Part shown: positions 25,894 to 35,511 of the stretch, one piece after another
How positions within the stretch are numbered: position 1 is the stretch's first letter
How the letters are laid out: each line of letters begins with the position of its first letter
Source of the DNA: Bin127 sp965203505
GTDB lineage: Bacteria; Chloroflexota; Dehalococcoidia; Lucifugimonadales; Lucifugimonadaceae
DNA: 64,000 nucleotides
NCBI GenBank assembly: GCA_965203505.1
Contig: OZ241880.1
Coordinates: 124,001-188,000 of the forward strand
Direction of reading: 5' to 3'
Program-made: the position numbers and the translations under genes
Notes under the pieces: generated by a model
Told to the model about the DNA's origin: nothing
Seen by the model: the letters and a program-made list of their open reading frames with translations, nothing else
Database searches by the model: none

Positions 25894-27285
25894 TCAACGC
25901 TCTATACCCCGCGCGTCCAACAGCGCGAGGAAGTCGTCGTAGTTCGAGATTGTTTGAAGCGTCTTTACTAGCTCTCCCGCGTTAGCCGACTGTAGTCTAA
26001 GCTCCCACATCTGGCGAGCCAACGGACTAGTCGAAGCTGGGCCGTCGGCGTATAGGCCGCGGAATGCAAAGAACGCTTGATTCAACTTGCGGATGTTGTG
26101 ACCGTTCTCTACGAGTATCCTTCGCTGGTCTTCCATAAACTTCTCGGCTTCTTCGATTTTTCCTTCCTTGAGCAGTTCGTCGGCCCGGATGCGAGTTGCG
26201 TGCATGAACTCTCGGAAGTCGAATTCGCCCTCGGTGTCGTCATCATCGTGATCGGGGATGTACGGCGGTTCCAGGGTTTCGATGTCTTCGCCGGTCAACT
26301 GGTTGTAGACGGTGCGTCCGATCTCTTTTCCTGCCAGATTCGCCAATGTCTCGTTTAGCGAAGTCATGTCGCTGCTGGACCAATAGGCCCGTCCTAGCGG
26401 ATGAAAGATGAGATACGCGTGAAGCCATTCGTGGGCGGAGACCTCGAGGAGCGGGAGGAGACTGTAGTCCGATGGCACCAGATTCGGGTACGATGCCAAC
26501 CCGCCGGTGGGTAGGACGATTGCGGATAAATCGGCGTTGGCGAAGATCTGGTTTTCGATTTGCAGTTTTTCATCCTCGATAAGGTCAGGACGAAGGATTC
26601 TGACAGCGTCTCGTTCAATCTTGTGACGCGGCGAAGTGACTAACACGTGAGGTGTGTCGTCGATCCTGAAATCAACCGGCGGCCAGATGAATTCACCGTT
26701 TTGATTCAACCCAAGAGAAATCAGTTCGGTTGAAAGAGCCGACTCCAATAACTCCTCAACTGAATCCCTGATCGCGTTTCGTTCGCGCAGCAGGGATTGG
26801 ACGTGAGCTTGGTTGATCGATGCAGCCGTAGCATCGTTTTGTGCCAGAGATGTTTTGTACTCGTTCCGCGCCTTTCGTAATTCACCAGCCAGTTGTTTGT
26901 AACGCTCCAGATTCGCTTGACGGGAGTTTTCATCAACATCAGTCCAAGGCAATGCCGAATAAAGAATGTGCAGCCACTTCGCCGGTAAGTGCCCGACTTC
27001 AAACGACGTCAAGTTGTAACCGTATCCCGCAGTTGCGATTTCGACGGGTGTCAGGACGCGTCGGTCGCCGCTGTGCATGAGGATGACTACGATTCCGAGG
27101 CCGAATAGAATGGAGATCGGGACTTGGTATGTGAGACGGACGCAGGTGCGTCGAACCCTTCCGCGCTTCACCTGTTTGCGTCGACGTTGCCTCACGACTT
27201 CGTGGTAGGTTCGGCGCCGGTTCGCACGCAGGTCTCGCAATCGGCGTAGCTGGAAATATCGGAAAATGTTGCGTATCGGCGACAT
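25894..27285 (-). CDS. Membrane-anchored zincin-like metalloprotease
   Basis: A 463-aa protein. The first 50 residues are extremely Arg-rich (cytosolic), followed by one membrane helix at about residues 53-70 and a long extracytoplasmic part. HEWLH at about residue 285 is an HExxH zinc motif and NETLANLAGKEIG about 35 residues later supplies a Glu, the gluzincin pattern. A helical segment (ERYKQLAGELRKARNEYKT) lies near 140. No named family was recognised. A surface protease role is inferred. It is divergently placed from the DegV gene; the two 5' ends lie within 155 bases. Confidence 0.7.
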   Translation of the reverse strand: MSPIRNIFRYFQLRRLRDLRANRRRTYHEVVRQRRRKQVKRGRVRRTCVRLTYQVPISILFGLGIVVILMHSGDRRVLTPVEIATAGYGYNLTSFEVGHLPAKWLHILYSALPWTDVDENSRQANLERYKQLAGELRKARNEYKTSLAQNDATAASINQAHVQSLLRERNAIRDSVEELLESALSTELISLGLNQNGEFIWPPVDFRIDDTPHVLVTSPRHKIERDAVRILRPDLIEDEKLQIENQIFANADLSAIVLPTGGLASYPNLVPSDYSLLPLLEVSAHEWLHAYLIFHPLGRAYWSSSDMTSLNETLANLAGKEIGRTVYNQLTGEDIETLEPPYIPDHDDDDTEGEFDFREFMHATRIRADELLKEGKIEEAEKFMEDQRRILVENGHNIRKLNQAFFAFRGLYADGPASTSPLARQMWELRLQSANAGELVKTLQTISNYDDFLALLDARGIER

Positions 27286-27439
27286 AAATGGCGATTCAAA
27301 TGCTATTCACTCGATCAGTTCGCTGCAATTGCCGCGTCATTCAATTCGCTGGCCAGCAAACAGATATTTCTTGCCCGTCTGTTGTAACTTAATGGCAAGT
27401 AATAGACGACATCCGATACGAAGATGCAGGAGCGAAATC

Positions 27440-28291
27440 GTGAGCGTTGCAGTGGTAACAGACAGCACAGCGGACATCCCTTCAAGTTTGGTTGAACAGC
27501 ACGGGGTCACTACCGTTCCGGCGTTCGTGAGATTCGGCAACGAAGAATTTCGCGACGGTGTGGACATCGGTACGGAAGATTTCTACTCGCGCTTGGCGCG
27601 CGACAAGGATGTATTCCCAACTACGTCTCAACCATCGCCGGGGGATTTCAAGACTGTTTACGACGGTCTCTTGGAGGAGCATGACGAGATCATATCGATC
27701 CAGATCTCATCTTCGCTTAGTGGCACTTATGCGTCTGCGATAGCCGGCGCGGCGCAAGCGGATCCGAGCGGAGAGCGGATCAAAAACGTTGATTCGCGAA
27801 CTGCTTCGATGGGCACCGGGTTCATCGCGTTGGCCGCAAAGAAGGTTCTCGATGATGGCGGTAGCGCGGCCGACGCGTTGGCAACTGCCAACGACATGAC
27901 ATCACGAGTCCAATTCGCCGGCACTCCAGAGACTTTGGAGTACCTCCAGCGCGGCGGCAGGTTGAAGGGTGCGAGGGCTTTGATGGCGAACATCTTGCAC
28001 GTCAGGCCCGTGCTCGCGGTTGTCGATGGCGAAGTTGAGGTAATCGCAAAACCAAGGTCGCACCGGAAGGCGATGGCGAAGTTGATTTCGGAGGTCGTTG
28101 AGGAAAACGCACCTCTCACCAACTTGGCCGTGATGCATACCGATTCATCTTCCCTAGGTGAAGCCGAGGAGGTTCTCGAAGAGCTTAAAAGCGAGGTGGA
28201 CCCCGGCGGAATGGCGATCACCGCGACCGTTGGGCCTGCCATCGGTGCTCACCTCGGGACCGGTACCGTTGCGTTGGCGGCTTCCTGGTAA
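27440..28291 (+). CDS. DegV-family fatty-acid-binding protein
   Basis: A 283-aa protein of the DegV/FakB-like family, which bind a fatty acid and, in organisms with FakA kinase, present it for phosphorylation. VVTDSTADIPSSL opens the protein, PTTSQPSPGDF at about residue 58 and ISSSLSGTYASA at about 93 are the head-group-binding segments, and RGGRLKGARAL near 175 is conserved. The GTG at 27440 is chosen: AGGAG lies eight bases upstream and the family motif starts at once. FakA is not in the window; fabI at 18.4 kb is the only other lipid gene besides pgpA. Confidence 0.92.
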   Translation: MSVAVVTDSTADIPSSLVEQHGVTTVPAFVRFGNEEFRDGVDIGTEDFYSRLARDKDVFPTTSQPSPGDFKTVYDGLLEEHDEIISIQISSSLSGTYASAIAGAAQADPSGERIKNVDSRTASMGTGFIALAAKKVLDDGGSAADALATANDMTSRVQFAGTPETLEYLQRGGRLKGARALMANILHVRPVLAVVDGEVEVIAKPRSHRKAMAKLISEVVEENAPLTNLAVMHTDSSSLGEAEEVLEELKSEVDPGGMAITATVGPAIGAHLGTGTVALAASW

Positions 28292-28364
28292 AGAATTCGG
28301 TTCTGCACCCCGAAGGAATCGGTGTATCCTATCGTCATCGAAAATCAGTTCCGGATGAGACGTT

Positions 28365-29564
28365 ATGACACTGCCGACCCTTCAGCAGCTTGAGCAAGAC
28401 CCGTATACGGCGCTAGGTGTTCGCAAGTTCATCAACGCGACTTGCCACCATACCAACATGGGCGGCACACTGATACCCGAGACGACGTTGACGGCGATGC
28501 GAACCGCAGCCGAAAACTTCGTCGACCTCCGAGAACTCCAAAAAGCCACGGGGCGTATCATCGCCGAAGTCACGCACGCTGACGATGGTTACATCGTCTC
28601 AGGTTGTGCCGCGGGTCTCATGGTGTCCGCCGCTGCCATCATCACTGGAACCGACGAGGCATTGATCGAGCAGCTCCCGTACATCAAAGGCGGTCAAGTT
28701 CCGTGCATCGCCAAAAGGTTCGCTCGGGCTAAGAACTACAAAGGCGAAGAGTACGTAAACCACGGCTATGCAATGGCCGTCAAAACCGCCGGTGTGAAAT
28801 TCGTCGAAATCGGAGAGCCGGATCCCGAAGATCGGCCCACTAAAATCGTCACCGCCGAAGAGTACGAGCAGGCTTTCATCGACAACCCCGACGCGAAGAT
28901 GGTCTACTGGGTCGGCTACGCTCCGCCTGAAGACATCGCTTTGGAAGACGTCATGGACATCGCGCACGCTCACGGCGCACGCGTGATCATCGACGCATCG
29001 AACTGTTTGCCGCCACGCGAAAATCTCTATCGTTTCATCGACATCGGAGCCGACGTCGTCTGCTTCAGCGGCGGCAAAGGCATCCAAGGGCCGCAAGGCT
29101 CGGGTATTATCGCCGGCAGTCAGGACATCATCGACTCCATAGCGATGCAGTCGGCGCCGTCGCATGGCATCGGTCGCGTTGCGAAAGTTTCGAAAGAGGA
29201 GGTCGTAGGTCAGATCGCCTCATTCATCTGGTGGGTGCAACAAGACGACGAAGAGCGAATGACCGAGCACCACCGCAAGACCGGAATGCTGCACTCAAGC
29301 CTCACCGGACTTCCCAAAATGTCAGACTCCTACATCGAGTTCCCTGACGAAGACAACCGCCCCATGCCAAACGTGCACGTCAAGGTCGACCCTGCGACCG
29401 GCAAAGACGCCGAATGGCTCATCGGCGAGCTCCGCGACGGCGACCCGGCGATCGCAGTTGTGGGCCACGCGAGAGACCCGCAGATCGTTCGCATCGACGT
29501 GCGGCTGTTGGAAGATGAGGAGATCATGGAAATCTCTAGGCGGTTGCACGAAGTCCTAGGCTGA
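28365..29564 (+). CDS. SelA/DgaE-like PLP-dependent enzyme
   Basis: A 399-aa fold-type I PLP enzyme of the L-seryl-tRNA(Sec) selenium transferase-like group, which also holds D-glucosaminate-6-phosphate ammonia-lyase. INATCHHTNMGGT at about residue 23 resembles the substrate-proximal N-terminal segment; DGYIVSGCAAGLM binds the cofactor phosphate; VIIDASNCLPP holds the PLP Asp; CFSGGKGIQGPQGSG at about 228 has the Schiff-base Lys. No selenium genes are nearby, so an amino-sugar or amino-acid lyase is more likely than SelA. Located 74 bases after degV and possibly co-transcribed. Confidence 0.85.
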   Translation: MTLPTLQQLEQDPYTALGVRKFINATCHHTNMGGTLIPETTLTAMRTAAENFVDLRELQKATGRIIAEVTHADDGYIVSGCAAGLMVSAAAIITGTDEALIEQLPYIKGGQVPCIAKRFARAKNYKGEEYVNHGYAMAVKTAGVKFVEIGEPDPEDRPTKIVTAEEYEQAFIDNPDAKMVYWVGYAPPEDIALEDVMDIAHAHGARVIIDASNCLPPRENLYRFIDIGADVVCFSGGKGIQGPQGSGIIAGSQDIIDSIAMQSAPSHGIGRVAKVSKEEVVGQIASFIWWVQQDDEERMTEHHRKTGMLHSSLTGLPKMSDSYIEFPDEDNRPMPNVHVKVDPATGKDAEWLIGELRDGDPAIAVVGHARDPQIVRIDVRLLEDEEIMEISRRLHEVLG

Positions 29565-29665
29565 CGACGCGTTGAGACATTACTCTGAAGGTTTAGCGCA
29601 GATCCGTCGACCCTCTAGTGATCGGCGAAACGATCCATTGGGCATACTCGGTTGAAACAAATCAG

Positions 29666-32600
29666 ATGCGTCGACCAAGCCCCAATCGCACTCAAGCCGT
29701 CCTTCAAGCCACCGAGACATGGCGCAAGAATCTCGTCGACACAACGGGGCGGAATCGGCTCCGTCGGTATCGCGATTTAAAAACTAGCACTCTCGACCTC
29801 ACGCCCGGCACGTCACATGGTTTGGATACGAGGATTCTGGACCGGCTATTCGCGAGTAGAACGGTTAAGTTAAGCGACCTGCTTGGGGGTGTTCCAGTCG
29901 AACCCCTCGGAACACCGCCTTTCGACGACGGCCGCCGTCGACTCGCCGCAATCCACAAGACGGCTCTCACAAACTCAGAAGAGAAGGGTATTGAAACACT
30001 CTTTGCCGCAGTTGGGATCGCCACTTGGGATGTCGACTCTGGTTCCGCACCGAACTCGCCCGTTGTCCTTGTACCACTCAACGTAGAGCCCACAGGTGCG
30101 GCGGCCCGTGACTTCAGCATCCGTATTGCTGGCGACGCTCACCTAAATCCAGTTTTGGCGCACATTCTCCGCAATGAACACGACATTGGCACTGATGAAG
30201 ACGAGAGCGATGTTGCCGAAGAGCCGCCAAAGAACTTCACTGGATATTTAGCTCTGCTCAACCGATTGCAACAGTCTTGGGATGTACTGCCAAATTTGTT
30301 GATAGAACCGCGCGTCGTCGTTGCTATTTTCTCTTACTCCACCATGCCGTTAGTTGCTGATCTGGAATTGAACGCAGAGTTGTTTGCAGAGAGCGACATC
30401 GTTGCAGCAATCGCGGGTGATGTAGGTGCTCGTTCGGCGCTCACCGACCGAATTAGCGATCCCGAGCCTAATCACCCAGATACTGATCCACCCTCGAAGG
30501 AATTTCTCGTTCTCGACGCTGACTCTAGTCAGCATATGGCGATTAATCGTGTACTCGGCGGCGAGTCGCTCGTCATCCAAGGCCCGCCAGGCACCGGCAA
30601 GTCCCAGACAATTGCCAATTTGATTGCTGCCCTCATCGCCCGAGGAAAACGCATACTTTTCGTCGCGGAAAAACGCGCTGCGATAGAAGCTGTCACTAAA
30701 CGGCTGGAGCACGTTGGCCTTATAGACCTCGTTCTAGACCTGCATGGCGGCATAACATCCCGTCGTGATTTCGCTCGCACACTTAACGACTCGCTCAAAC
30801 AGGTGAGCCAAATTCCAGCACACGATTTTTCGGATCTTCACGCACGTCTTCAGGGAAGTCGCAATTACCTTACGGCAAACGATGCTGCAGTTCATGACTT
30901 GCGCTCGCCTTGGGGGCTCAGCGTTTTCGAGATGAGGACACGACTAATCAGCATCCCCGATTCCGCCCGTAGCCAATTTCGCCTTCGTACTGGCGACGCT
31001 CGCGCCATTGATCGCGAGCGATTTGGCCGACTTGAACGTGAAATCGACGAATGGGTAGACCTAAAGGGACACATGGTCGCTCTCGATCAACCCGAGTGGT
31101 CACGCAGTGGTATCAAAACCACCGGGGCGGCGCACAAAGCGTTCGAAATCGTTAGCGATCTGGCTCATAGTAGATTGCCAAGTGCTCGCGAATCTTTGTT
31201 CAATACCCTCGACGAAGTGCAATTGCCCAAACCGGAATCTATTGACGAATGGACCGCTACTACTCGTTTTCTCGTCACCGCAAGTGGCTCTTGGTGGGCA
31301 CGGATGATGGCTCAAGTTTTTTCAAGCAAGTATCGAGAGACTAAACGAGCTCTTGGAGCGTTTGTCCCGCTATCACTCGCACAAGATCGAGCACACAACC
31401 TGCAAAACGATGCCAACGCGTTGGTCGCCACGCTAGATGCATTAAGCAACGCGGCGGAAATTGACGGATTGGGTGAGCTTCCGTTAACAGAACTGGAATC
31501 AGCTTTGCAACGGATGGCTTCCAACCGTACAACCGTCGCCAACCTTCCGCGTATTCGGGAACTCGAAAAACAGTTTGACCAACTTGGCATCCGTCACATC
31601 ATCGATCGCGTTGGTCAAGATATACCACCAGAATACGCCGCTCGTGCCGTTGAGCACGCTTGGATTGGACGCATCCTCGATGACCTCGAATTCGAAGATA
31701 GTCGTTTGGCGGCTTTCGACGAGGGCTCACATTCTAGACATCTAAAGGAGTTTATCGAAGCCGATTGTCAGCATCTTGAATCCACTCCTCAACGCGTGCA
31801 TCGTCTCGTTGCTGAGACTATAACCGCAACCATGGATGAACATCCCGATGAAACCGCGATTGTTCGAAAAGAAGCCGCCAAGAAAAGCCGTCACCTCAGC
31901 GTCCGTCAGTTGTTCGCTCGCGCACCACACGTTCTATCGACGCTTCGGCCATGCTGGACGATGTCGCCGATCCTCGCTGCTGAGATGATCCCACCAAACT
32001 TGCGCCTCTTCGATATCGTGGTCTTCGATGAGGCTTCTCAGATCCCTCCAGCAGAAGCGATAGGCTGTCTGGCACGCGCACCTCAGTCCGTCATCGCAGG
32101 CGACAGCCGTCAATTGCCACCAACTTCGTTTTTCGGGCGCAACGAGGATTGGGATGATGATATCGACGACGATTTTGCGCTCACCAATGACATCGAATCC
32201 TTGCTTGATGCCGCCGACGTATTGTTACGAGATCAGATGCTGCAATGGCATTATCGAAGTCGTGACGACCGTCTCATCGCGTTTTCCAACAACCACATTT
32301 ATGGCGGCGCTCTTACCGCATTCCCCGGTGCAATCGTAAGCACACCCATTACTCATTGCTTGGTGCCTTTTCGCCCACACATCGCCGTTAGTGGCACTCG
32401 ATCGAATCCTGACGAGGTAGAAAGGGTCGTTGATCTCGTACTTGAGCACGCAAACGAGATGCCGAACGAGACACTTGGCGTGATCGCTTTCGGCCAACAT
32501 CATGCGGACAATATCGAAAATGTGCTCATGCGCCGTCTCAGTCAGATGAACAATTCTTCGCTAGACGAATTCTTCTCGGTAAGAAACGAAGAACGATTCT

Positions 32601-33538
32601 TCGTCAAGAATATCGAGCGTGTACAAGGCGACGAGCGCGACGCAATCATCCTCAGCGTTGGATACCACAAGGATGCCAATGGCAAATTGCCTTATCGCTT
32701 TGGCCCCATCCTCCAAGAGGGCGGTGAACGTCGCCTAAATGTCGCTGTTACGCGGGCCCGATCTCGTCTCACGCTTGTTTCTTCATTCAGCCATCACGAT
32801 ATGACACCGGGCCGTTCTTCGGCGAGGGGTGTTGAATTGTTGAGGCAGTACCTGGAATATGCTGCTTCAGGCGGTACCAACCTTGGCGCTGATGTGGTTG
32901 ACGTGCCACTCAATCCATTTGAGCTGTCGGTCAAGGACGGATTGGAAAGTCGCGGTATTCCTGTTACGGCTCAATATGGCGTATCGGGCTATCGCATCGA
33001 CTTTGCGTGCGCACACCCGGATGAACCCGGACGGATGGTGCTCGCAGTCGAGGCCGATGGTGCCAGTTACCACTCTGTGCCTACCGTGCGCGACCGCGAT
33101 CGTCTGCGACAACAGGTCCTAGAAAGTAAAGGATGGCGATTTCACCGCATTTGGTCAACTGCATGGGCACGCGACCGCGAAGCGGAACTCGACAAAGCCG
33201 AGGAATCTTGGCGACAAGCCGTCGATGCAGCAGACAACAACGAACCACTAGCATCAATTGCCTCATCCGCAAGAACGAACCAGAATGGCAGTCCCACACC
33301 ACAACGTGGTCCGCATCCCGGAGTTCCCGAAAGAGGTTCGTATGGTTACGACAACATAACTGATTACAGCCACTCGGAGTTGGTAAGTCTTGCCCAGTGG
33401 ATCCAGTCGGATACTCTTCTGCGAACAGAAGACGAGTTGATTCGCGAGATGATGATCGAACTCGGTTTCAAACGATCAGGAACGCGCATTAACTCTGCCC
33501 TTAAACAGGCTATCGAAGATGCTCGTAGTCGACCGTGA
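29666..33538 (+). CDS. DUF4011-SF1 helicase-Vsr/DUF559-like nuclease (putative defence protein)
   Basis: A 1290-aa multidomain protein. The N-terminus (TWRKNLVDTTGRNRLRRYRDL, residues about 15-35) opens the DUF4011 domain. Walker A GPPGTGKSQT is at about residue 306, Walker B FDEASQIPPAEA at about 788, and later helicase motifs include HYRSRDDR, ERVQGDERDAIILS and RLNVAVTRARSRL. Near residue 1110-1140, IDFACAHPDE and AVEADGASYHS form a D...ExD Vsr/DUF559-type nuclease site. This DUF4011-helicase-Vsr layout has been described for antiphage proteins (from memory, named Hhe). ATG at 29666 is preferred over a GTG at 29618. Single gene, no obvious partner. Confidence 0.88.
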   Translation: MRRPSPNRTQAVLQATETWRKNLVDTTGRNRLRRYRDLKTSTLDLTPGTSHGLDTRILDRLFASRTVKLSDLLGGVPVEPLGTPPFDDGRRRLAAIHKTALTNSEEKGIETLFAAVGIATWDVDSGSAPNSPVVLVPLNVEPTGAAARDFSIRIAGDAHLNPVLAHILRNEHDIGTDEDESDVAEEPPKNFTGYLALLNRLQQSWDVLPNLLIEPRVVVAIFSYSTMPLVADLELNAELFAESDIVAAIAGDVGARSALTDRISDPEPNHPDTDPPSKEFLVLDADSSQHMAINRVLGGESLVIQGPPGTGKSQTIANLIAALIARGKRILFVAEKRAAIEAVTKRLEHVGLIDLVLDLHGGITSRRDFARTLNDSLKQVSQIPAHDFSDLHARLQGSRNYLTANDAAVHDLRSPWGLSVFEMRTRLISIPDSARSQFRLRTGDARAIDRERFGRLEREIDEWVDLKGHMVALDQPEWSRSGIKTTGAAHKAFEIVSDLAHSRLPSARESLFNTLDEVQLPKPESIDEWTATTRFLVTASGSWWARMMAQVFSSKYRETKRALGAFVPLSLAQDRAHNLQNDANALVATLDALSNAAEIDGLGELPLTELESALQRMASNRTTVANLPRIRELEKQFDQLGIRHIIDRVGQDIPPEYAARAVEHAWIGRILDDLEFEDSRLAAFDEGSHSRHLKEFIEADCQHLESTPQRVHRLVAETITATMDEHPDETAIVRKEAAKKSRHLSVRQLFARAPHVLSTLRPCWTMSPILAAEMIPPNLRLFDIVVFDEASQIPPAEAIGCLARAPQSVIAGDSRQLPPTSFFGRNEDWDDDIDDDFALTNDIESLLDAADVLLRDQMLQWHYRSRDDRLIAFSNNHIYGGALTAFPGAIVSTPITHCLVPFRPHIAVSGTRSNPDEVERVVDLVLEHANEMPNETLGVIAFGQHHADNIENVLMRRLSQMNNSSLDEFFSVRNEERFFVKNIERVQGDERDAIILSVGYHKDANGKLPYRFGPILQEGGERRLNVAVTRARSRLTLVSSFSHHDMTPGRSSARGVELLRQYLEYAASGGTNLGADVVDVPLNPFELSVKDGLESRGIPVTAQYGVSGYRIDFACAHPDEPGRMVLAVEADGASYHSVPTVRDRDRLRQQVLESKGWRFHRIWSTAWARDREAELDKAEESWRQAVDAADNNEPLASIASSARTNQNGSPTPQRGPHPGVPERGSYGYDNITDYSHSELVSLAQWIQSDTLLRTEDELIREMMIELGFKRSGTRINSALKQAIEDARSRP

Positions 33539-33579
33539 CGGTACCGTGGGCGACAAAAACACTTAATCGGATAATATCT

Positions 33580-35511
33580 ATGCCCCACTCAGAATTCAAC
33601 CCCTACACCCACTACGAAGAAGTGATGATCCCGATGCGCGACGGGGTTCGTCTCGCCGCGGATGTCCATTTTGCGGTCGACGAAGATGGAGAACGTTTAA
33701 CTGATCCTGCCCCCGTGCTTCTCGTTCGCACGTCATACGACAAGTCCAAAACGGAGTGGGACACGGTTCGCGACTACTATCCGCGCCAAGGGTACGTGTT
33801 CGTCAACCAAGACCTGCGTTCTCGGTTCCGATCCGAGGGCGATGGTCGTTACTACCACACGTGCAACCCGTGGGAAGGTGAAGACGGATTCGACACCGTC
33901 GAGTGGATCGCGCGGCAACCGTGGTCCAACGGCAAGGTAGGCACTCTCGGAAGCTCCCACCGCGGCATCGTTCAAACAGTGATGGCACTACACCGACCAC
34001 CGCATCTAGTCGCCCAATGGGTAGAACAGGCACCTACCAACATCTACGCTCACGAGGCGCGTGAGGGTGGCGCGATGTGCTTCCACATGGCGGCTGCGAT
34101 CCACAACCACGCACTCGATTCGCACGAGTTGCGCGACAACCCAGAAGGCGTCCTCGCCGTAGCCAAGACGTTCCAGAACATACGCGAATTCCTTTCCAAC
34201 ACCCCTTGGAAACGTGGCGAAACCGCTCTCGCCCATGCACCAAGCCTCGAAGAAACCCTCTTCAACTACTACACCGCAGGCGACTATGACGAGTGGTGGG
34301 CTAACGAAAACAACGATCAAACCCCATACCTCGATCGCCATGCTGACATCCCTGTCATACTCACAGGCGGTTGGTGGGACCCGTTTGCAGGCGGGACTGC
34401 CGATCTCTTCGTCGATCTGACTCGGCGCAACAGAAACCTGACTCACATGGTGTTTGGTCCTTGGGCCCATGGGACTCAACGTACAGACGCCACACACGAG
34501 GGCGACGTCGAATTCGGTCCCGATGCGCAGTGGGGAATGTCAAAGTTCAATTCGATACGCCGACGATGGTTCGACCGATGGCTAAAGGATGAGGACAACG
34601 GGATCGACGATGATCCGCCGATCATGCTGTTCGTTATGGGCGGCGGTGACGGCACGAAGAATGCGGATGGTCGACTCAACCACGGTGGTTATTGGCGGGA
34701 AGAGCAGGAATGGCCGCTGGCACGGGCGGAAACATCGGAGTTTTACTTCCACTCTGATGGAAGCCTGACCGCCGACATACCAGATGCGGTCGACGCGTCA
34801 ATAACCTACACCTTTAACCCAGATAATCCCGTTCCGACGTTGGGCGGCAACGTTGCCGGTTTCAGTGCTATTGACAAACCCGAAGAGGGAGGACCAACTT
34901 TCGACGAAGCTCCCCCTCCGGGCGAACAAGCCGATACCATCCTTGCTCACTCATACTCTTTGGTAACTCCCGGGCCGATGCATCAACGCGAGCAACCGGG
35001 GTTGATGGCATGCTCCGAGCCGTACGGATTGCTGTGCGACAGGCCGGATGTCATCACCTTTGAGACAGAGCCGCTGACCGATGACGTCGAAATCACGGGT
35101 CCTATAGAAGTCAAACTTTGGGTTTCGTCTTCAGCCGTTGACACCGACTTCACCGCCAAGCTTTTGGACATCTATCCGCCGAGTGAAGACTATCCTGACG
35201 GCTACCACATGAATCTGTGCGACTCCATCCTCCGGACTCGATACCGCAACTCGTGGACTGAACCCGAGATGATGTCGCCCGGCGAGATCTACCCCATCAC
35301 TATTGAACTGACCCCGACCAGCAACCTCTTCAAAGCCGGTCACCGCATACGCGTCGACATTTCAAGCAGCAACTTCCCGCGTTTCGACATCAATCCCAAC
35401 ACCGGAGAGCCGATGGGGCGGCACACTCGCACCCAGCCAGCCGAAAACACACTGCACCTAGATCGCGACCATCCGTCGCATATCGTGTTGCCAGTAGTTC
35501 CGATCAGTTAA
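33580..35511 (+). CDS. CocE/NonD-family hydrolase (X-Pro dipeptidyl-peptidase-like)
   Basis: A 643-aa serine hydrolase. The N-terminal alpha/beta domain starts with VMIPMRDGVRLAADVHF, contains GTLGSSHRG near residue 125 (GxSxxG nucleophile with Ser), then PVILTGGWWDPFAGG and MVFGPWAHGT holding the Asp and His region. The C-terminal jelly-roll domain (from about residue 440; TFETEPLTDDVEITGPIEVK) is typical of X-Pro dipeptidyl peptidases and cocaine esterase. Substrates are acyl esters, amides or peptides. ATG at 33580 fits the family; it lies 41 bases after the helicase stop. Its last four bases overlap the end of the convergent FGE gene. Confidence 0.92.
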   Translation: MPHSEFNPYTHYEEVMIPMRDGVRLAADVHFAVDEDGERLTDPAPVLLVRTSYDKSKTEWDTVRDYYPRQGYVFVNQDLRSRFRSEGDGRYYHTCNPWEGEDGFDTVEWIARQPWSNGKVGTLGSSHRGIVQTVMALHRPPHLVAQWVEQAPTNIYAHEAREGGAMCFHMAAAIHNHALDSHELRDNPEGVLAVAKTFQNIREFLSNTPWKRGETALAHAPSLEETLFNYYTAGDYDEWWANENNDQTPYLDRHADIPVILTGGWWDPFAGGTADLFVDLTRRNRNLTHMVFGPWAHGTQRTDATHEGDVEFGPDAQWGMSKFNSIRRRWFDRWLKDEDNGIDDDPPIMLFVMGGGDGTKNADGRLNHGGYWREEQEWPLARAETSEFYFHSDGSLTADIPDAVDASITYTFNPDNPVPTLGGNVAGFSAIDKPEEGGPTFDEAPPPGEQADTILAHSYSLVTPGPMHQREQPGLMACSEPYGLLCDRPDVITFETEPLTDDVEITGPIEVKLWVSSSAVDTDFTAKLLDIYPPSEDYPDGYHMNLCDSILRTRYRNSWTEPEMMSPGEIYPITIELTPTSNLFKAGHRIRVDISSSNFPRFDINPNTGEPMGRHTRTQPAENTLHLDRDHPSHIVLPVVPIS

